A program made the position numbers and the translations under genes. From Dipteris shenzhenensis (taxonomy: Eukaryota; Polypodiophyta; Polypodiopsida; Gleicheniales), in assembly GCA_047967505.1 (NCBI GenBank), contig CM106539.1: a stretch of DNA of 64,000 nt; one strand, 5' to 3'. The notes beneath the pieces were generated by a model that was not told where the DNA came from, searched no databases, and saw nothing but the letters and a program-made list of their open reading frames with translations. Shown here piece by piece: positions 46,301-57,275 of this stretch (positions within the stretch are counted from its first letter, which is position 1; the number at the start of each line of letters is the position of its first letter).

Positions 46301-47220
46301 GGAAATAGCGAATGAGAGAAGCATAAGCTTCTCTCATTCTCTATTTCCACATAAGCTCACGCATAAGCATGAGCTTTTGCGGAAACTTAAGCATAAGCTC
46401 ATGCTCATGCATCAGCATAAGCTCATGCTTATGCTCATGCGGAAAAAGAGAATGAGCTTATGCGGAAAAAGAGAAGGAGCTTATGCGGAAATAGAGAATG
46501 AGAGAAGCATAAGCTTCTCTCATTCTCTATTTGCGCATAAGCTCATGCATAAGCATAAGCTTATGCAGAAACTTAAGCATAAGCTCATGCTCATGCATGA
46601 GCATAAGCTCATGCCTATGCTCATGCGGAAAAAGAGAAGGAGCTTATGTGGAAAGAGAGAATGAGGGAAGCATAAGCTTCTCTCATTCTCTATTTCCGCA
46701 TAAGCTCATGCGGAAACTTAAGCATAAGCTCATGCTCATGCATGAGCATAAGCATGAGCTTATGCTTATGCTTATGCATAATCATAAGCTGATGCTTATG
46801 CTCATGCGAAAAAAGAGAAGGAGCTTATGCAAAAATAGAGAATGAGAGAAGCATAAGCTTCTCTCATTCTCTATTTCCGCATAAGCTCATGTATAAGCAT
46901 AAGCTTATGCGGAAACTTAAGCATAATATTGCTCATGCTTATGCTCATGCAGAAAAAGAGAAGGAGCTTATGCGGAAATAGAGAATGAGAGAAGCATAAG
47001 CTTCTCTCATTCTCTATTTCCGCATAAGCTCATGCTTATGCTCATGCGGAAAAAGAGAAGGAGCTTATGCGGAAATAGAGAATGAGAGAAGCTTAAGCTT
47101 ATCTCATTCTCTATTTCTGCATAAGCTCATGAATAAGCTCATGCATGAGCATGAGCTTATGCGAATGAGAGAAGGGCAAAATAGAGAAGGGGGAATGAGA
47201 GAAGCATAAGCATAAGATAA
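43375..47220. repeat. 3.8-kb array of nested palindromes (GCATAAGC / GAGAATGAGAGAAGC)
   Basis: The array is built from a few short words: GCATAAGC, GAGCTTATGCGG, AATAGAGAATGAGAGAAGC, their reverse complements, and GAGAAGGGGGAAA. The words are arranged as dozens of hairpins; the clearest (46964-47031) has perfect 32-bp arms around the loop ATAA. A higher-order unit of about 1.49 kb is repeated (markers at 43530 and 45018, and at 43921 and 45412), followed by a partial third. Open frames in it are repeat artefacts. It lies between divergent TnpA and TnpD. The TnpA leader of copy E3 contains matching words (TATGCCTATGCTTATG), so it looks like an expansion of the element's own spacer. Confidence 0.9.
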
Positions 47221-47400
47221 TAAGAGGGAAAGGAAATAGAGAATAAGAGGGAAAGGAAAGAGAGAAGGGAAAAGAGATGAGGGGGAAAGAGAGAAGGGGG
47301 AAAGAGAGAATAAGAGAAGAGGGAAAAAAGAGAAGGGGGAAAAAGGAGAATAAGAGAAGGGGGAAGAAGGAAAGAGTGGGAGGGGAAGAGAGGGTTCCTA
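47160..47400. repeat. Purine-rich GGGGGAAAGAGAGAAG tract
   Basis: About 240 bp of almost pure purine on the plus strand (GGGAAAGAGAGAAGGGGG repeats) bridges the palindromic array and the TnpD 5' end. Mirror-symmetric purine tracts of this type can form triplex DNA; that is inference only. Confidence 0.8.
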
Positions 47401-47577
47401 CACCCATCACTGCAGCTAGCACTTAAGGCGCTAGCTGCAGGCCAATGCAAATAACAAAAATAATAAATGAAAAAAGAGGAAGCACTTACCTGAAAAAGTA
47501 TGTCCCGCTCGATGTAGTGGACTGGCCCTACAAAAGAGAGAAAACAACCCATTTTTTTAAATAAGATGTTAGTGGAA

Positions 47578-50500
47578 GGAGAGGAGCCGGAACCAGTACT
47601 CCCCATTGGTGTTGCACATGTTGATGGATCATCGGTAAGTCAAAGCTATTTAAGTTCGCAATCTTATTGTATACCAGGAAATAGAAGATCTTATATTTAC
47701 ACGAAATCTTAAAACAGGATGAGGAGGGTGACGAGGGTACACATATACCTTCTCACTTTCAACAAGACTATAGTCTCCCGGATGACGACGAGGGTATGGT
47801 CGACATGATGGATTCCATTTTTAGGGGCACTACATCCCACATACATGTGATGTCAGAGTCTGAGGTCAAAATGCAAGAGTTGCAATCAACACAATTGTAT
47901 GAGGGTGCTAGGATGTCTAAATTATGTGCTTGTCTCTCAATCTTGAATCTACAAGTACATTATGGGTGGTTGGATACAAGTGTCTCAGCCTTAATGAGGT
48001 TAGCCCTTGCATTAATTTGACTCATTATTTGGATATTGTTTGTTTTGAGAATCATCATTTGGATAGTGTCTTTGTCATAGGTTGCTCCACAAGATGTTGC
48101 CTGCACCAAATACCATGCCCGCATCAAGAGATGAAGCGAAAAACATGCTAACAACGGTGGGTATGGATTATGATACCATCCATGCTTGCCGTAATGATTG
48201 TATTCTCTTTCGTCGTGAGCATGGAGATTTGGCTAGTTGTCCAAAGTGTGGGGAACAACGATACAGAGATGACTTGCAGGGTGAGCAGATACCAGTGAAG
48301 GTCTTAAGACACTTTCCCATCATTGCAAGAATACAACACATGTTTCGATGCAAATCCATAGCAGAGTTGACGACATGGCATGCATCTCATCGGTCCACTG
48401 ATCACACATTGAGGATTCCTGCAGATTGTGCAGCTTGGAAGCACATAGATAATCAGTGGCCGGACTTTGTGAGGGAGCCACACAACTTACATCTTGGGCT
48501 AGCCATGGACGTCGTGAATCCTTTCGAGTTATGCTCGACATCTTGGCCGACATGGCCCATAGTCGTGGTGAATTACAATATCCCACCATGGCTAACAATA
48601 AAAAAGGGACACCTCATGCTTGCACTACTTGTGCCAGGAAAGTACAAGGCAAAAAACATGGACGTGTACATGGCACCTTTGATAGAGGAGTTACAGATAT
48701 TATGGAGAGGAGTGCAGGTCTTTGATATTTCCAGAGCTCCTAGACATACCAATGATATTTTGGTCAGGGGTATCTTGATGTGGACCATGCATGACTACCC
48801 AAGATATGGAGAGTGCGCAGGTACATGGTTATGTCTTTACATGTACAATGAGGGATTATGCTTTTTTTACTCTCTTTTGCATGCATGTCTTGTACTAACA
48901 CATTCATGCATGCGTGCAAGACTTGTTACAAGTGGGTACCATGCTTGTCCTGTTTGTGGACCGGCTCTGAAATCGCTTCCACGCTACTCCAAACATATGA
49001 GGAAAAATGTTTATGAAGGTCATGCTCGATACCTTCCGCTCGACCATCTCGCACGTGGAGGTCAACTTGATCCACCACCATCATATTTGAAGGCAAGTGA
49101 TTGGATTCAAGCTTAGAGGGTGAATGGAGAGGAACCTCCTCTTGGTATGAAGAGGCTATCGATCTTTCACGAGCTTCCTTATTGGGGTCCGTTACAAATC
49201 AATCATCTCTTGGATCCCATGCATATCTTCAAGAATGTGGGGGCTACTATTTGGGCACACTTGGTTGGTTCCAAGGACTCGAGAGGAGTGCGAGAAGACT
49301 TGCGTGCTATGAATAGGTTGTCTCGTTTGTGGCCCCAAGTGCATGCTTCAGGAAAAGTTATTCTCCCGAAAGCAACGTGGATCCTCTCTACGAGGGAGGA
49401 GGCAGCGGTCAAGGAAGATGTTGCCTCTTTTTAAACACCGACACGGTACATGCATTGCTTGAAAGGAGCATTTTCAAAGGACAATAAGCTTAGTGGCCTC
49501 AATTCCCATGATTGGCACAAGATCTTACAGGTATTCTAAGTAGAATTAGTATACCGATAATAGTGATGCATTAGCGTAATTATTATTATGTTATATTGTT
49601 GACATGACTTCATTGTTGCTTTAATAGTTCATCCTCCCAATTACAATAAAATGGTGCTTACAAGAAGATGTTAGAAATGCTATATTCAAGATCTGTGGTA
49701 TTGTGAGGTATGCTTACTATCAAATCGCATTATGTATTTTCTTAATGGACATGTGAAATAGGTGGATATCTCAAATATCTTACATATGCATGGACATGTG
49801 AAATAGGTGGATATCTCAAAAAGAGATCTCTATATCGAGCATCGAAAAGGCTACGGTGGAATCCATCGAAGCCGTATGCTTGCATGAGAAGCACTTTCCC
49901 TCAAGCATTATGACAACTTAAGTCCACTTGCTTGTACACATAGTTAATGAGGTGGCTATAGCAGGTACCATTCATAATCGATGGATGTTTTTTCTCGAGC
50001 GGTTTATGAAAACTTTAAAGGGGTTTGTAAGACAAAGAGCAAGACTAGAAGCAAGCATGGTAGAGGGATGGCTTGTGCAAGAGTCATTAGTATATATCAC
50101 AGAGTTTCTTGCATCCACGGATCCTGATATGCCACAAGCTTGGCACAACAAGGATGATGATCGCATCATTGGTGAGGTTCCCCAAGGGAAAGGGATTGAA
50201 AGAAAGATGAGCAAAGAGAAATGGAGAAATTCAATAAGTTTTGTATCCTCAATAGCCCTAAGATGCAGAAGTGGATTGAGAGATATGAAGTAGCCAAAGC
50301 AGAAAGAATAAATGCAAGGACGAGATTCAGAGTAATGTACAGGCGATCACAACCATATCTACGAGATCTGGCTCTTCTCCCTACTCACATGTCATTAGTT
50401 GATTGGCTACAACTGGCTCTACGTAAAGCCGAACGTGATGGAGAGACAATAAATGAGCGCGAGCAGGAGTTATCATCTGGATGTATGGTGCATGTAAGTT

Positions 50501-51479
50501 TCTTATCTCTTGACGTAATTAAGTAATTATTTGTGGCAATATATGCTATAAAATAGGTGCATCTTCATTGTTTTAATGATGCTCTTTTATAGTACAAAAA
50601 GTACAGTGCATTATGGTCATATGGATGACATTTTCACGTGGAACGCATTGATTCAAAGAGAGTCACATATGATTGTGGAGTCATGGCTAACTTCACACAA
50701 GATAGCCGAGCAAGTGCTTCGGATACCAATCTTCTCTCCTCACAATTGGATTATTGTGGAACCATACGCGACATCTATGAAATTGATTTCAGACGATTTA
50801 CCATTTTCATTCTTGATGTAAAATGGTTTAGAACTACTTACAATGGTCCGCATGCGACAATGAGAAAAGATAGTAGCGGTCTCTTTGCAATAGACTCCAC
50901 CAAACATTGGACCGATGCAAGTGATACTTTTGTTCTTCCCGAGCACTGTGAGCAGGTGCATACTAATGATTTAATTAGTCGAATCTTTTGTTTTTAAAGT
51001 CCATTGATATATATATAATTGACGACATTTGGCACCCATCTTCAATATAGGTGGTTTTTCATCCGGATCGTTCTGATCCAAGATGGTGGTACGTGATCCA
51101 AGTTGCACCACGAAGTAAGCAAATTTTTGAAGATCGAGATGTGGATATGGAGATGCCACTACCAATGCCGGATCCAATTGATGAATCTAGCGAAGAAGAT
51201 GTAGATCACCATATGAGCCAAGAGGAAGTTGCGCATAATGACATCGCACAGGAGGAGGATGGAGATCACGATATTGACGAAGAAGACAACAATCATCAAG
51301 ATCAATCACCACACTTAAGCTTTATTGAAGAAGATGATCAAATACTTTTAGGTGAACGTACGATGCTAGAGTACGATGATGATATAGGAGATCAACTCGG
51401 TATAGAGTTGGAGATAGACTTGCTTGGCGCCTTAGACTTGTCTCAAGATGAAACAGTTGATGTAAATGCTCTTATTTGA
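47578..51479 (+). pseudogene. CACTA family-1 TnpD, copy A2
   Basis: TnpD of the full-length element, very close to copy A1. Only the 3' end of the TAD exon remains (from 47578, EEPEPVLPI-like reading, donor near 47633); its start is replaced by the array. The Tnp2 core begins at 48081 (MLPAPNTMPASRDEAKNMLT, LGLAMDVVNPFELCSTSW, WTMHDYPRYGECAG, LLDPMHIFKNV). DUF4218 is near 49930-50200, DUF4216 at 50640-51110, and the acidic tail ends at 51479. Stops absent from A1 are TAG 49114-49116 (TGG in A1), TAA 49432-49434 (CAA) and TAA 49919-49921 (CAA). A 1-bp deletion near 50216 shifts frame. The A1 stop at 3296 is CAG here, so the two copies decayed independently. The TGA entering DUF4216 is shared. 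Confidence 0.92.
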
Positions 51480-51654
51480 TTTTTCTCATCTCAAACTTGG
51501 ACATGAATATATGAGCTTCAAAGGCTTGATGTACATGCTCTCATTTTTTATTTCTCTATGAGCTCAAACATGTATGAAAATTTAAAAAAATTTGTCATTG
51601 GAAAAAACTAACTTTTAAGGCCTATTAAAGAAAAAAAAACCTCTCTGTAAAAAC

Positions 51655-51735
51655 ATCACTATAATATTTTGTATCAGTGTCACTATATAGTGACTTTTAG
51701 CAACAGTCGCTATATAGCGATGATTTACGAAACCC
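51655..51735. repeat. TnpD-side subterminal repeats of the full element
   Basis: Three decayed GTCGCTATATAGCGAC copies (cactatatagtgac, gtcgctatatagcgat) lie before the terminus at 51803. They are more eroded than those at the TnpA side of the same element. Confidence 0.8.
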
Positions 51736-51803
51736 GCTTTTCATACCGATGATTAACGCTAAGCGGGTGCTAAACGTCGCAATAGGATCCGTGTGTAGTA
51801 GTG

Positions 51804-52625
51804 ACCATCGATTTCTCCCACCTGATCATCCTAGATATGTTGCCCCTTGGAATGAAGTCCTCCCACAATCACTCACCGCGGGAGATTGGATGAGAATTTG
51901 GAACGGTTCCATGACTCCTCCACCACTTGGCATGTTTCTGTTAGGGTTTGCAACTATTGTATGCTATATTGGCTAGAAATAAAAATTTGTTGCTAACACT
52001 TTATTTTGTTTAGATACTCCATCTTTTATCGTTTACCATATTGGTCCCACCTCAAGATCAATCACCTGCTTGATCCCATGCATATATTCAAGAATGTGAC
52101 ATCTACCATTTGGGATCATTTGAATGGGACACGAGATTCCATAGGCATAAGGGAGGATCTACATACCACAGGGAGGATGCATGAAGCTTGGCCACAAGAG
52201 AGACCAAATGGGTGTGTTTTTTTACCTCGTGCACCGTGGAGGTTATCAAAGCTAGAGATGGCGACGGTGAAGCGCGCTATTACTACAATTTGTACTCCCA
52301 CTGGATGCATGAGGTGTTTGAAGGGAGCCTTTACAAAGAGCAAGAAAAGAGATGTAGAGCAATTATATGGCTTGAAATCTCCTGATTGGCACAAGATGCT
52401 CCAAGTAAGTATTTTATGTGCATAATATCTTTTTCTTTTCAAATTTGTGAGTGAATAATTATAAGCAACTAATCAACCACCTCCTCGTGGGTTTAGTTCA
52501 TACTACTTACTAGCATTTCATGTAGTGCATCGAAGGACGTGAAAGATTGTATTTACAAGATGGGCGAGCTTGTGAGGTACTTTACATGATACAAAATATG
52601 ATGCATATCAATGCTCCATGCAAGT
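51804..52625 (+). pseudogene. CACTA family-2 TnpD, continuation of copy B2
   Basis: Resumes the gene interrupted at 35956: FLPPDHPRYVAPWNEVLPQS, TAGDWMRIWNGSMTPPPLG, then after an intron YSIFYRLPYWSHLKINHLLD, PMHIFKNV, GTRDSIGIREDLHTTGRMHE and GLKSPDWHKMLQ with donor gtaagt (52405). The following short exon (KDVKDCIYKMGELVR) ends near 52577. At about 52625 the family-2 sequence switches inside an intron to the acidic tail of a family-1 TnpD, so the DUF4218 and DUF4216 parts are missing. Up to that point the exons are open. Confidence 0.88.
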
Positions 52626-53277
52626 TTCCATATGAGCCAAGAGGAAAATGCGCATAATGACATCGCACGGGAGGAAGATGGAGATCATGATATTGAGGAA
52701 GAAGACAACGATCATCAAGAATCACCACACTTTATTGAAGAAGATGATCAAATACTTTTAGGTGAATGTACGATTCTAGAGTACGATGATGATATAGGAG
52801 ATCAACTTGGTATAGAGTTGGAGATAGACTTGTTTGGCGCCTTAGACTTGGCTCAAGATGAAACAATTGATGTAAATGCTCTTAATTGAATTTTTTTCAT
52901 CTCAAACTTGGACATGAATATATGAGCTTCAAAGGCTTGATGTACATGCTCTCATATTTTTATTCTCTATGAGATCAAACATGTATGAAAATTTAAAAGA
53001 ATTTGTCATTGGAAAAAACTTAACTTTTAAGGCCTATATGGAAAAAAAAAACCTCTCTGGAAAACGTCGCTATAAAATAGTATATCAATGTCGCTATATA
53101 GCAACACTTAAAGCTCGCTATATAGCGACCTTTATAAAAGTCACTATATAGCGACTTTTGGCAAGCGTCGCTATATAGCGATACTTTACAGAACCCGCTT
53201 TCATACCGACGATTAACGCCACGCGGGCGCTAAACATCGATATATAAACGTCGCAATAGGATCCGTGTGTAGTAGTG
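52626..53277 (+). mobile_element. CACTA family-1 right-end fragment A3
   Basis: The last 650 bp of a family-1 element. It holds the acidic TnpD tail (HMSQEENAHNDIAREEDGDH, DDIGDQLGIELEIDLFGALD, stop at 52887-52889), subterminal palindromes at 53062-53195, and the terminus GTGTGTAGTAGTG at 53277. On the right it is inserted in a minus-strand family-2 TnpD (AATAAAAGATGGAG, where copy C has GATAAAAGATGGAG). On the left it is joined to a plus-strand family-2 gene, which implies a deletion or recombination that removed the rest. Confidence 0.87.
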
Positions 53278-55142
53278 AATAAAAGATGGAGTATCTAAAC
53301 AAAAGCTAGTGTTAGCGTGCAATCTTTATTTCCATTCAATATAGCACATAATAGCTACAAACCCTTACCAGCTCATGTCAAGTGTTGGAGGAGTCATGGA
53401 ACTATCGCAAATTCTCATCCAATCTGTTGCAATGAGTGACTATGGGGGGACTTCATTCCAAGGAGTGACATATCTAGGATGATCAAGTGGAAGAAATCGA
53501 AGGTGATTCTCATAGATGACCTTATTCAATGCGTCTTCCCGTGAGGCAACTAGCGAAGGCCCACAAACAGGACATGCATGGTAACCTGATGTAGTGAGAC
53601 TTGAACAATAGATGCAATTAACAATTCAAGGTGGGTTTAGGGTGCCACATCGATTGCCTACTCATAATTAGAAGTTCAATGCTTACCTGAACACTTGCCA
53701 TGTCATGCATCGTCCACATCAAGAATGCTTTGTAGTTGAAGTCTCGTGAGACGAGGGAGGCCTGCTCACATTCATGCACCTTGATACCTCTCCAAAATGT
53801 CTCTAGCTCATCAATCAAAGGCTCTAAATAAACATCAGGATTTTTTACTTTATGTTTCCCTAGAATTAGAAGGGATAACATAACATGTCCTTTCTTAATC
53901 GCCATAGAGGGTGGAAGATTATAATTCACCAATATCACTGGCCATACACTGTAAGAGGTTCTTTTGAGACCAAATGGGTTCACACCATCTATATCTAATC
54001 AAGTCTCAAGCTCCTAGGTTCTTCCTTGAAGCTTGGCCATGTGTCTTTAATATGCTTCCACGTGGGAGTGTCTTCGGGAGTTCTCCACTTGCCATCAGTT
54101 GATCAATGGGAGGAATGCCATGATATGAGCTCTACAATGGATTTGCACTTGAAGATATGTTGGATGTGAGGGATTATGGGAAAATGTCGCAGAACCTTAT
54201 GAGGCACATCCAAAGTTTTGAGATCTGCTCTATATCTTGCCTCTCCACAAGTAGGACACTCTCTTGCATCCTTATGTGGTCCATGAAACAAAACACAATC
54301 ACTGACGCATGCATGGATATGCTTGTAATCTAATCCTCCAAGAGAGGTCACATGTTGCCTTGCCATGTCTCTTGAGGTCGATAATTTATTCTCCTTTGGA
54401 AGCGTTTTACACAATAGACTGCACATGAAGACCATAAATGAGAAAAAGCATTCGAGTAATTGACCCACTAGCATAATTCACCATGTTTGCAAAATAGACT
54501 TTAAAGCTTACTTGAGTAATGCATTCAAACTTGCATTGCTCCATCCATAAATGGTGGTTTGCAAGTTTAGTAACTCAAGGGAGGCACGTAGAATAGAGAA
54601 TGTGCACCCCTCAAATAGTGGAGTCGATGCTGCAGTAAAAAGATTGTCTTGCTTCATGCTATCATCCCTACCTAAGGACTTATGGATATATAAATCCCAC
54701 ACCATATCATCAAACACCTCCTCCTCCATAGCCTCATGAGGTAACGGCAAAGGGCTACTATCACCATCACTCCATGCATCCGTAACGGTCCCTCCTGAAG
54801 ATCCCACCTCATATTGCCGACGCTTCGCCTCATCACGACGAGCATAGGGCAACATATGCAGGTGTGGCACTGCATCCTGTATGAAATTAAAAAAGGATCA
54901 TATATCCAACACATGAACACCCATAGGTATCTCAATCAACCTTAACTCTTTAACACTTACCATGTTTACAGTCGCATCCCTTTCTCCATAATTTAAGATG
55001 TGATTGAGTGTAATTCTGCGTGCACCATACATGTTTCCTCGACATCAATCATACATACATTTGATTTTTTACTGCAACCACATTTCGCAATGTGGATACG
55101 GAGGGATTCATCCTCACTAGAGCTACTTGTTGAAGATGAAGA
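53278..55142 (-). pseudogene. CACTA family-2 TnpD, N-terminal half, copy B3
   Basis: Minus-strand 5' half of a family-2 transposase. The TAD-type exon (about 55142-54960) has lost its ATG (CAT to TAT on the plus strand). Exon 2 (about 54876-54508) reads PHLHMLPYARRDEAKRRQYE. Tnp2 exons follow (54420-54100 KLSTSRDMARQHVTSLGG, CPTCGEARYRADLKT, VLRHFPIIPHIQHIF; 53983-53690 NPFGLKRTSYSVWPV, KKGHVMLSLLILGKHKVKN). GYGECSG is damaged by a deletion (MWTMHDMASVQ). YHACPVCGPSLVASR is readable near 53590-53540. The gene is cut at 53278 by the family-1 fragment A3. It is a dead 5' half. Confidence 0.88.
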
Positions 55143-55189
55143 TATACTACAGATAAACAACCTAAAAAATGTGTTCTTGCATGAGTTGT

Positions 55190-56080
55190 AAATGTCAAAC
55201 CTCTATGTAGCATCTAAAAGCGCGTCCAACATGTACACTGCGTCTGTACTATGGAACACGTCTATAGGCACATCTAAAACATAGTGTAGCCATGTTGATA
55301 GATGCACATTTAGATAGAATTTTCGATGCGCTTTAAAACGTGTCTTTAGATGTGATTATAGATGCGCAAACTGTGAGCTGATTTTTTAACCTACTTTTAG
55401 CACGCTTGCTTTCCTTCACATACTTTTAGCATCATGCGGCTTGCTTTCCTAATAGCAGACATAGCTCTAGGCATCCATACTTATCTCCAAGCACCCACAC
55501 TCATCTCCAAGCTTACATAGTCATCCCCAAGCATACAAGAGAAGAGGGTGAATAAGGAAGACAAGAAAGAGAAGTAGCTTTAAAGAAGGACAAGAAGCTT
55601 CCATACCTCTATCCAAGGTAACTCTCTTAGTGGTTGGACTTCTTTGGAAGTTGCTCTCTTTGGATTCGTCCTTTATCGTATGGAGGGAAGGGATTTTTTT
55701 GGTACTAGTGCTATTCTTTTTGGGGTCAGGCACATGTCCTTTTCAGCTTCTTTTAAAAAGGCATTTGTCGGAGCGCATCTATAGACGCATCAAACAGCGC
55801 ATCTAACAACGCGTCTAATTTTTGAAAAAACAGACAGCCACGCTTGTAGACGCACTACGATAGCTTTTCTTGTGTGTTCTTCCCTTTCCCCTTCCCCTCC
55901 CCTTAATTCCTTTTCCTTCTCTTTCCCTTCCCCTTCCCCTTCCCCTTCTCTTTCCCTTAAGCATTCGTGAGGAAATAAGGGATTGCACGAATGATGGAAA
56001 TAAGTGATTGCATGAGGGCGGGTCCAAGAAAGAGGAAAATTGGACTGAAGCATGAGGGCAGGATAAAGAAATAGGGCATG
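55190..56080. repeat. Family-2 central spacer: 5' leader, gcatctatagacgc repeats, CCTTCC tract
   Basis: Repeat clusters at 55200-55370 and 55765-55860 flank a unique leader. At 55862-55876 CTTTTCTTGTGTG resembles the reverse complement of a family-2 terminus. After it come CCCTTCCCC runs and a segment (GAGGAAATAAGGGATTGC) shared with 10.57 kb. It is therefore undecided whether this is an internal spacer or the end of a minus-strand element next to another one. Confidence 0.65.
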
Positions 56081-56081
56081 C

Positions 56082-57260
56082 ATGATGGAGCATTCTTTTT
56101 CAGTCTTTTTTCTCCTCTTTATTCCTCTCTTTTCCCCTCTCCTTTCCTCTGTTTTCACCTCTCTTTCCTCCTCTTTTTTCCTCTCTTTTTCTCTCTTATC
56201 TCCTCTCTTTTTCTCTCTTTTTTCAACTCTCTTTTCTTCTCTCTTTTTGTCTCTTTTCCTCTCTTATCTCCTCTCTTTCTCTCTTTTTTCTCATCTCTTT
56301 TCCTTCCTTTTCTCCTCACTTTCCTTCTCTTTTCTCCTCTCTTTTTCTCTCTTATCTTCTCTCTTTTCCTCTCTTTCCTCATCTCTTTCCTCCTCTCTTT
56401 TTCTCTCTTTTATCCTCACTTTTTCTCTCTTTTTTCTTCTCTCTTTTATCCTCTCTTTTCTTCACTCTTTTCGTCTCTTTTCATCTCTTTTCTCCTCTCT
56501 TTTTCTCTCTTATCTCCTCTCTTTTTCTCTCTTTTTTCTCCTCTCTTTTCTCCTCTATTTCCTTCTCTCTTTTTCTCTCTTTTATCCTCACTTTTTCTCT
56601 CTTTTTCTTTCTCTCTTTTATTCTCTCTTTTTGTCTCTTTTCTCCTCTGTTTTTCTCTCTTATCTCCTCTCTTTTTCTATCTTTTCTCTCCTCTCTTTAT
56701 CCTCATTTTTTCTCTCTTTTTCGATCTCTCTTTTATCCTCTCTTTTCGTCTCTTTTCCTCTCCTTTCTCCTCTCTTTTTCTCTCTTTTTTCTCCTCTATT
56801 TTCCTCTATTTTCCTCTCTTTTCTTCTCTCTTTCCTTCTCTCTTTTTCTCTCTTTTATCCTCACTTTTTCTCTTTTCACTTTCTCTTTTTCTCTCTTTTC
56901 ATCTCTTTTCCTCTCTTTTCTCCTCTCTTTTTCTCTCTTATCTCCTCTCTTTTTCTCTCTTTTTTCTCCTCTCTTTTATTCTCTTTTCTCCTCTCTTTCC
57001 TTCTCTCTTTTTCTCTCTTTTATTCCCACTTTTTCTCCTTTTTTCCTTTTCTCTTTTATCCTCTCTTTCCTTCTCTCTTTTTGTCTCTTTTTGTCCCTTT
57101 TCTCCTCTCTTTTTCTCTCTTATCTCCTCTCTTTTTCTCTCTTTCTCCTCTCTTTTTACTCTCTTTTCCTGTCTTTTTTTCTCTTTTCTCCTCTCTTTCT
57201 TTCTCTTTTCCCTTCTCTTTTCCTCTATTTTCTCCTCTCTTTCTTTCTCTCTTTTACCCC
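56082..57260. repeat. 1.2-kb (TCTTTT/CTCTCTTTTTCTCC)n polypyrimidine tract
   Basis: Almost pure pyrimidine on the plus strand with loose repeats of CTCTCTTTTTCTCTCTTTTC. Absence of A and G removes stop codons, so long Phe/Leu/Ser frames arise in two plus-strand frames. They are artefacts. It lies between minus-strand TnpD and plus-strand TnpA of family 2, where the 10.4-kb copy has only about 130 bp of CCTTCC. Confidence 0.93.
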
Positions 57261-57275
57261 ATGTGAAGCTTCAAT

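Larger units (their letters stand above)
35957..51803. mobile_element. Full-length family-1 CACTA element, 15.8 kb, TSD ACC
   Basis: Begins CACTACAAGGCATAGGCC at 35957 and ends GTGTGTAGTAGTG at 51803. Flanks are ACC at 35954-35956 and ACC at 51804-51806. The flanking family-2 gene reads GAGAATCACC on the left and ACCATCGATTT on the right; the uninterrupted copy at about 40.87 kb reads GAGAATCACCATCGATTT. So this is one insertion with a 3-bp duplication. Inside, in order: subterminal palindromes, hairpin, TnpA (-), a nested family-2 element, a palindromic array, TnpD (+), and subterminal palindromes. The two termini share CACTAC but otherwise diverge from each other. Confidence 0.92.

Noticed and set aside
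43375-47220. CRISPR-like array
   Set aside because: Units are palindromic and interleaved without unique spacers of constant length, and the context is a plant transposon.
43989-47606. Many 60-200 codon frames in the palindromic array (Met/Ser/Cys/Leu or His/Lys/Met repeats)
   Set aside because: All are translations of the short repeated words on both strands; frames appear symmetrically and have no non-repeat content.
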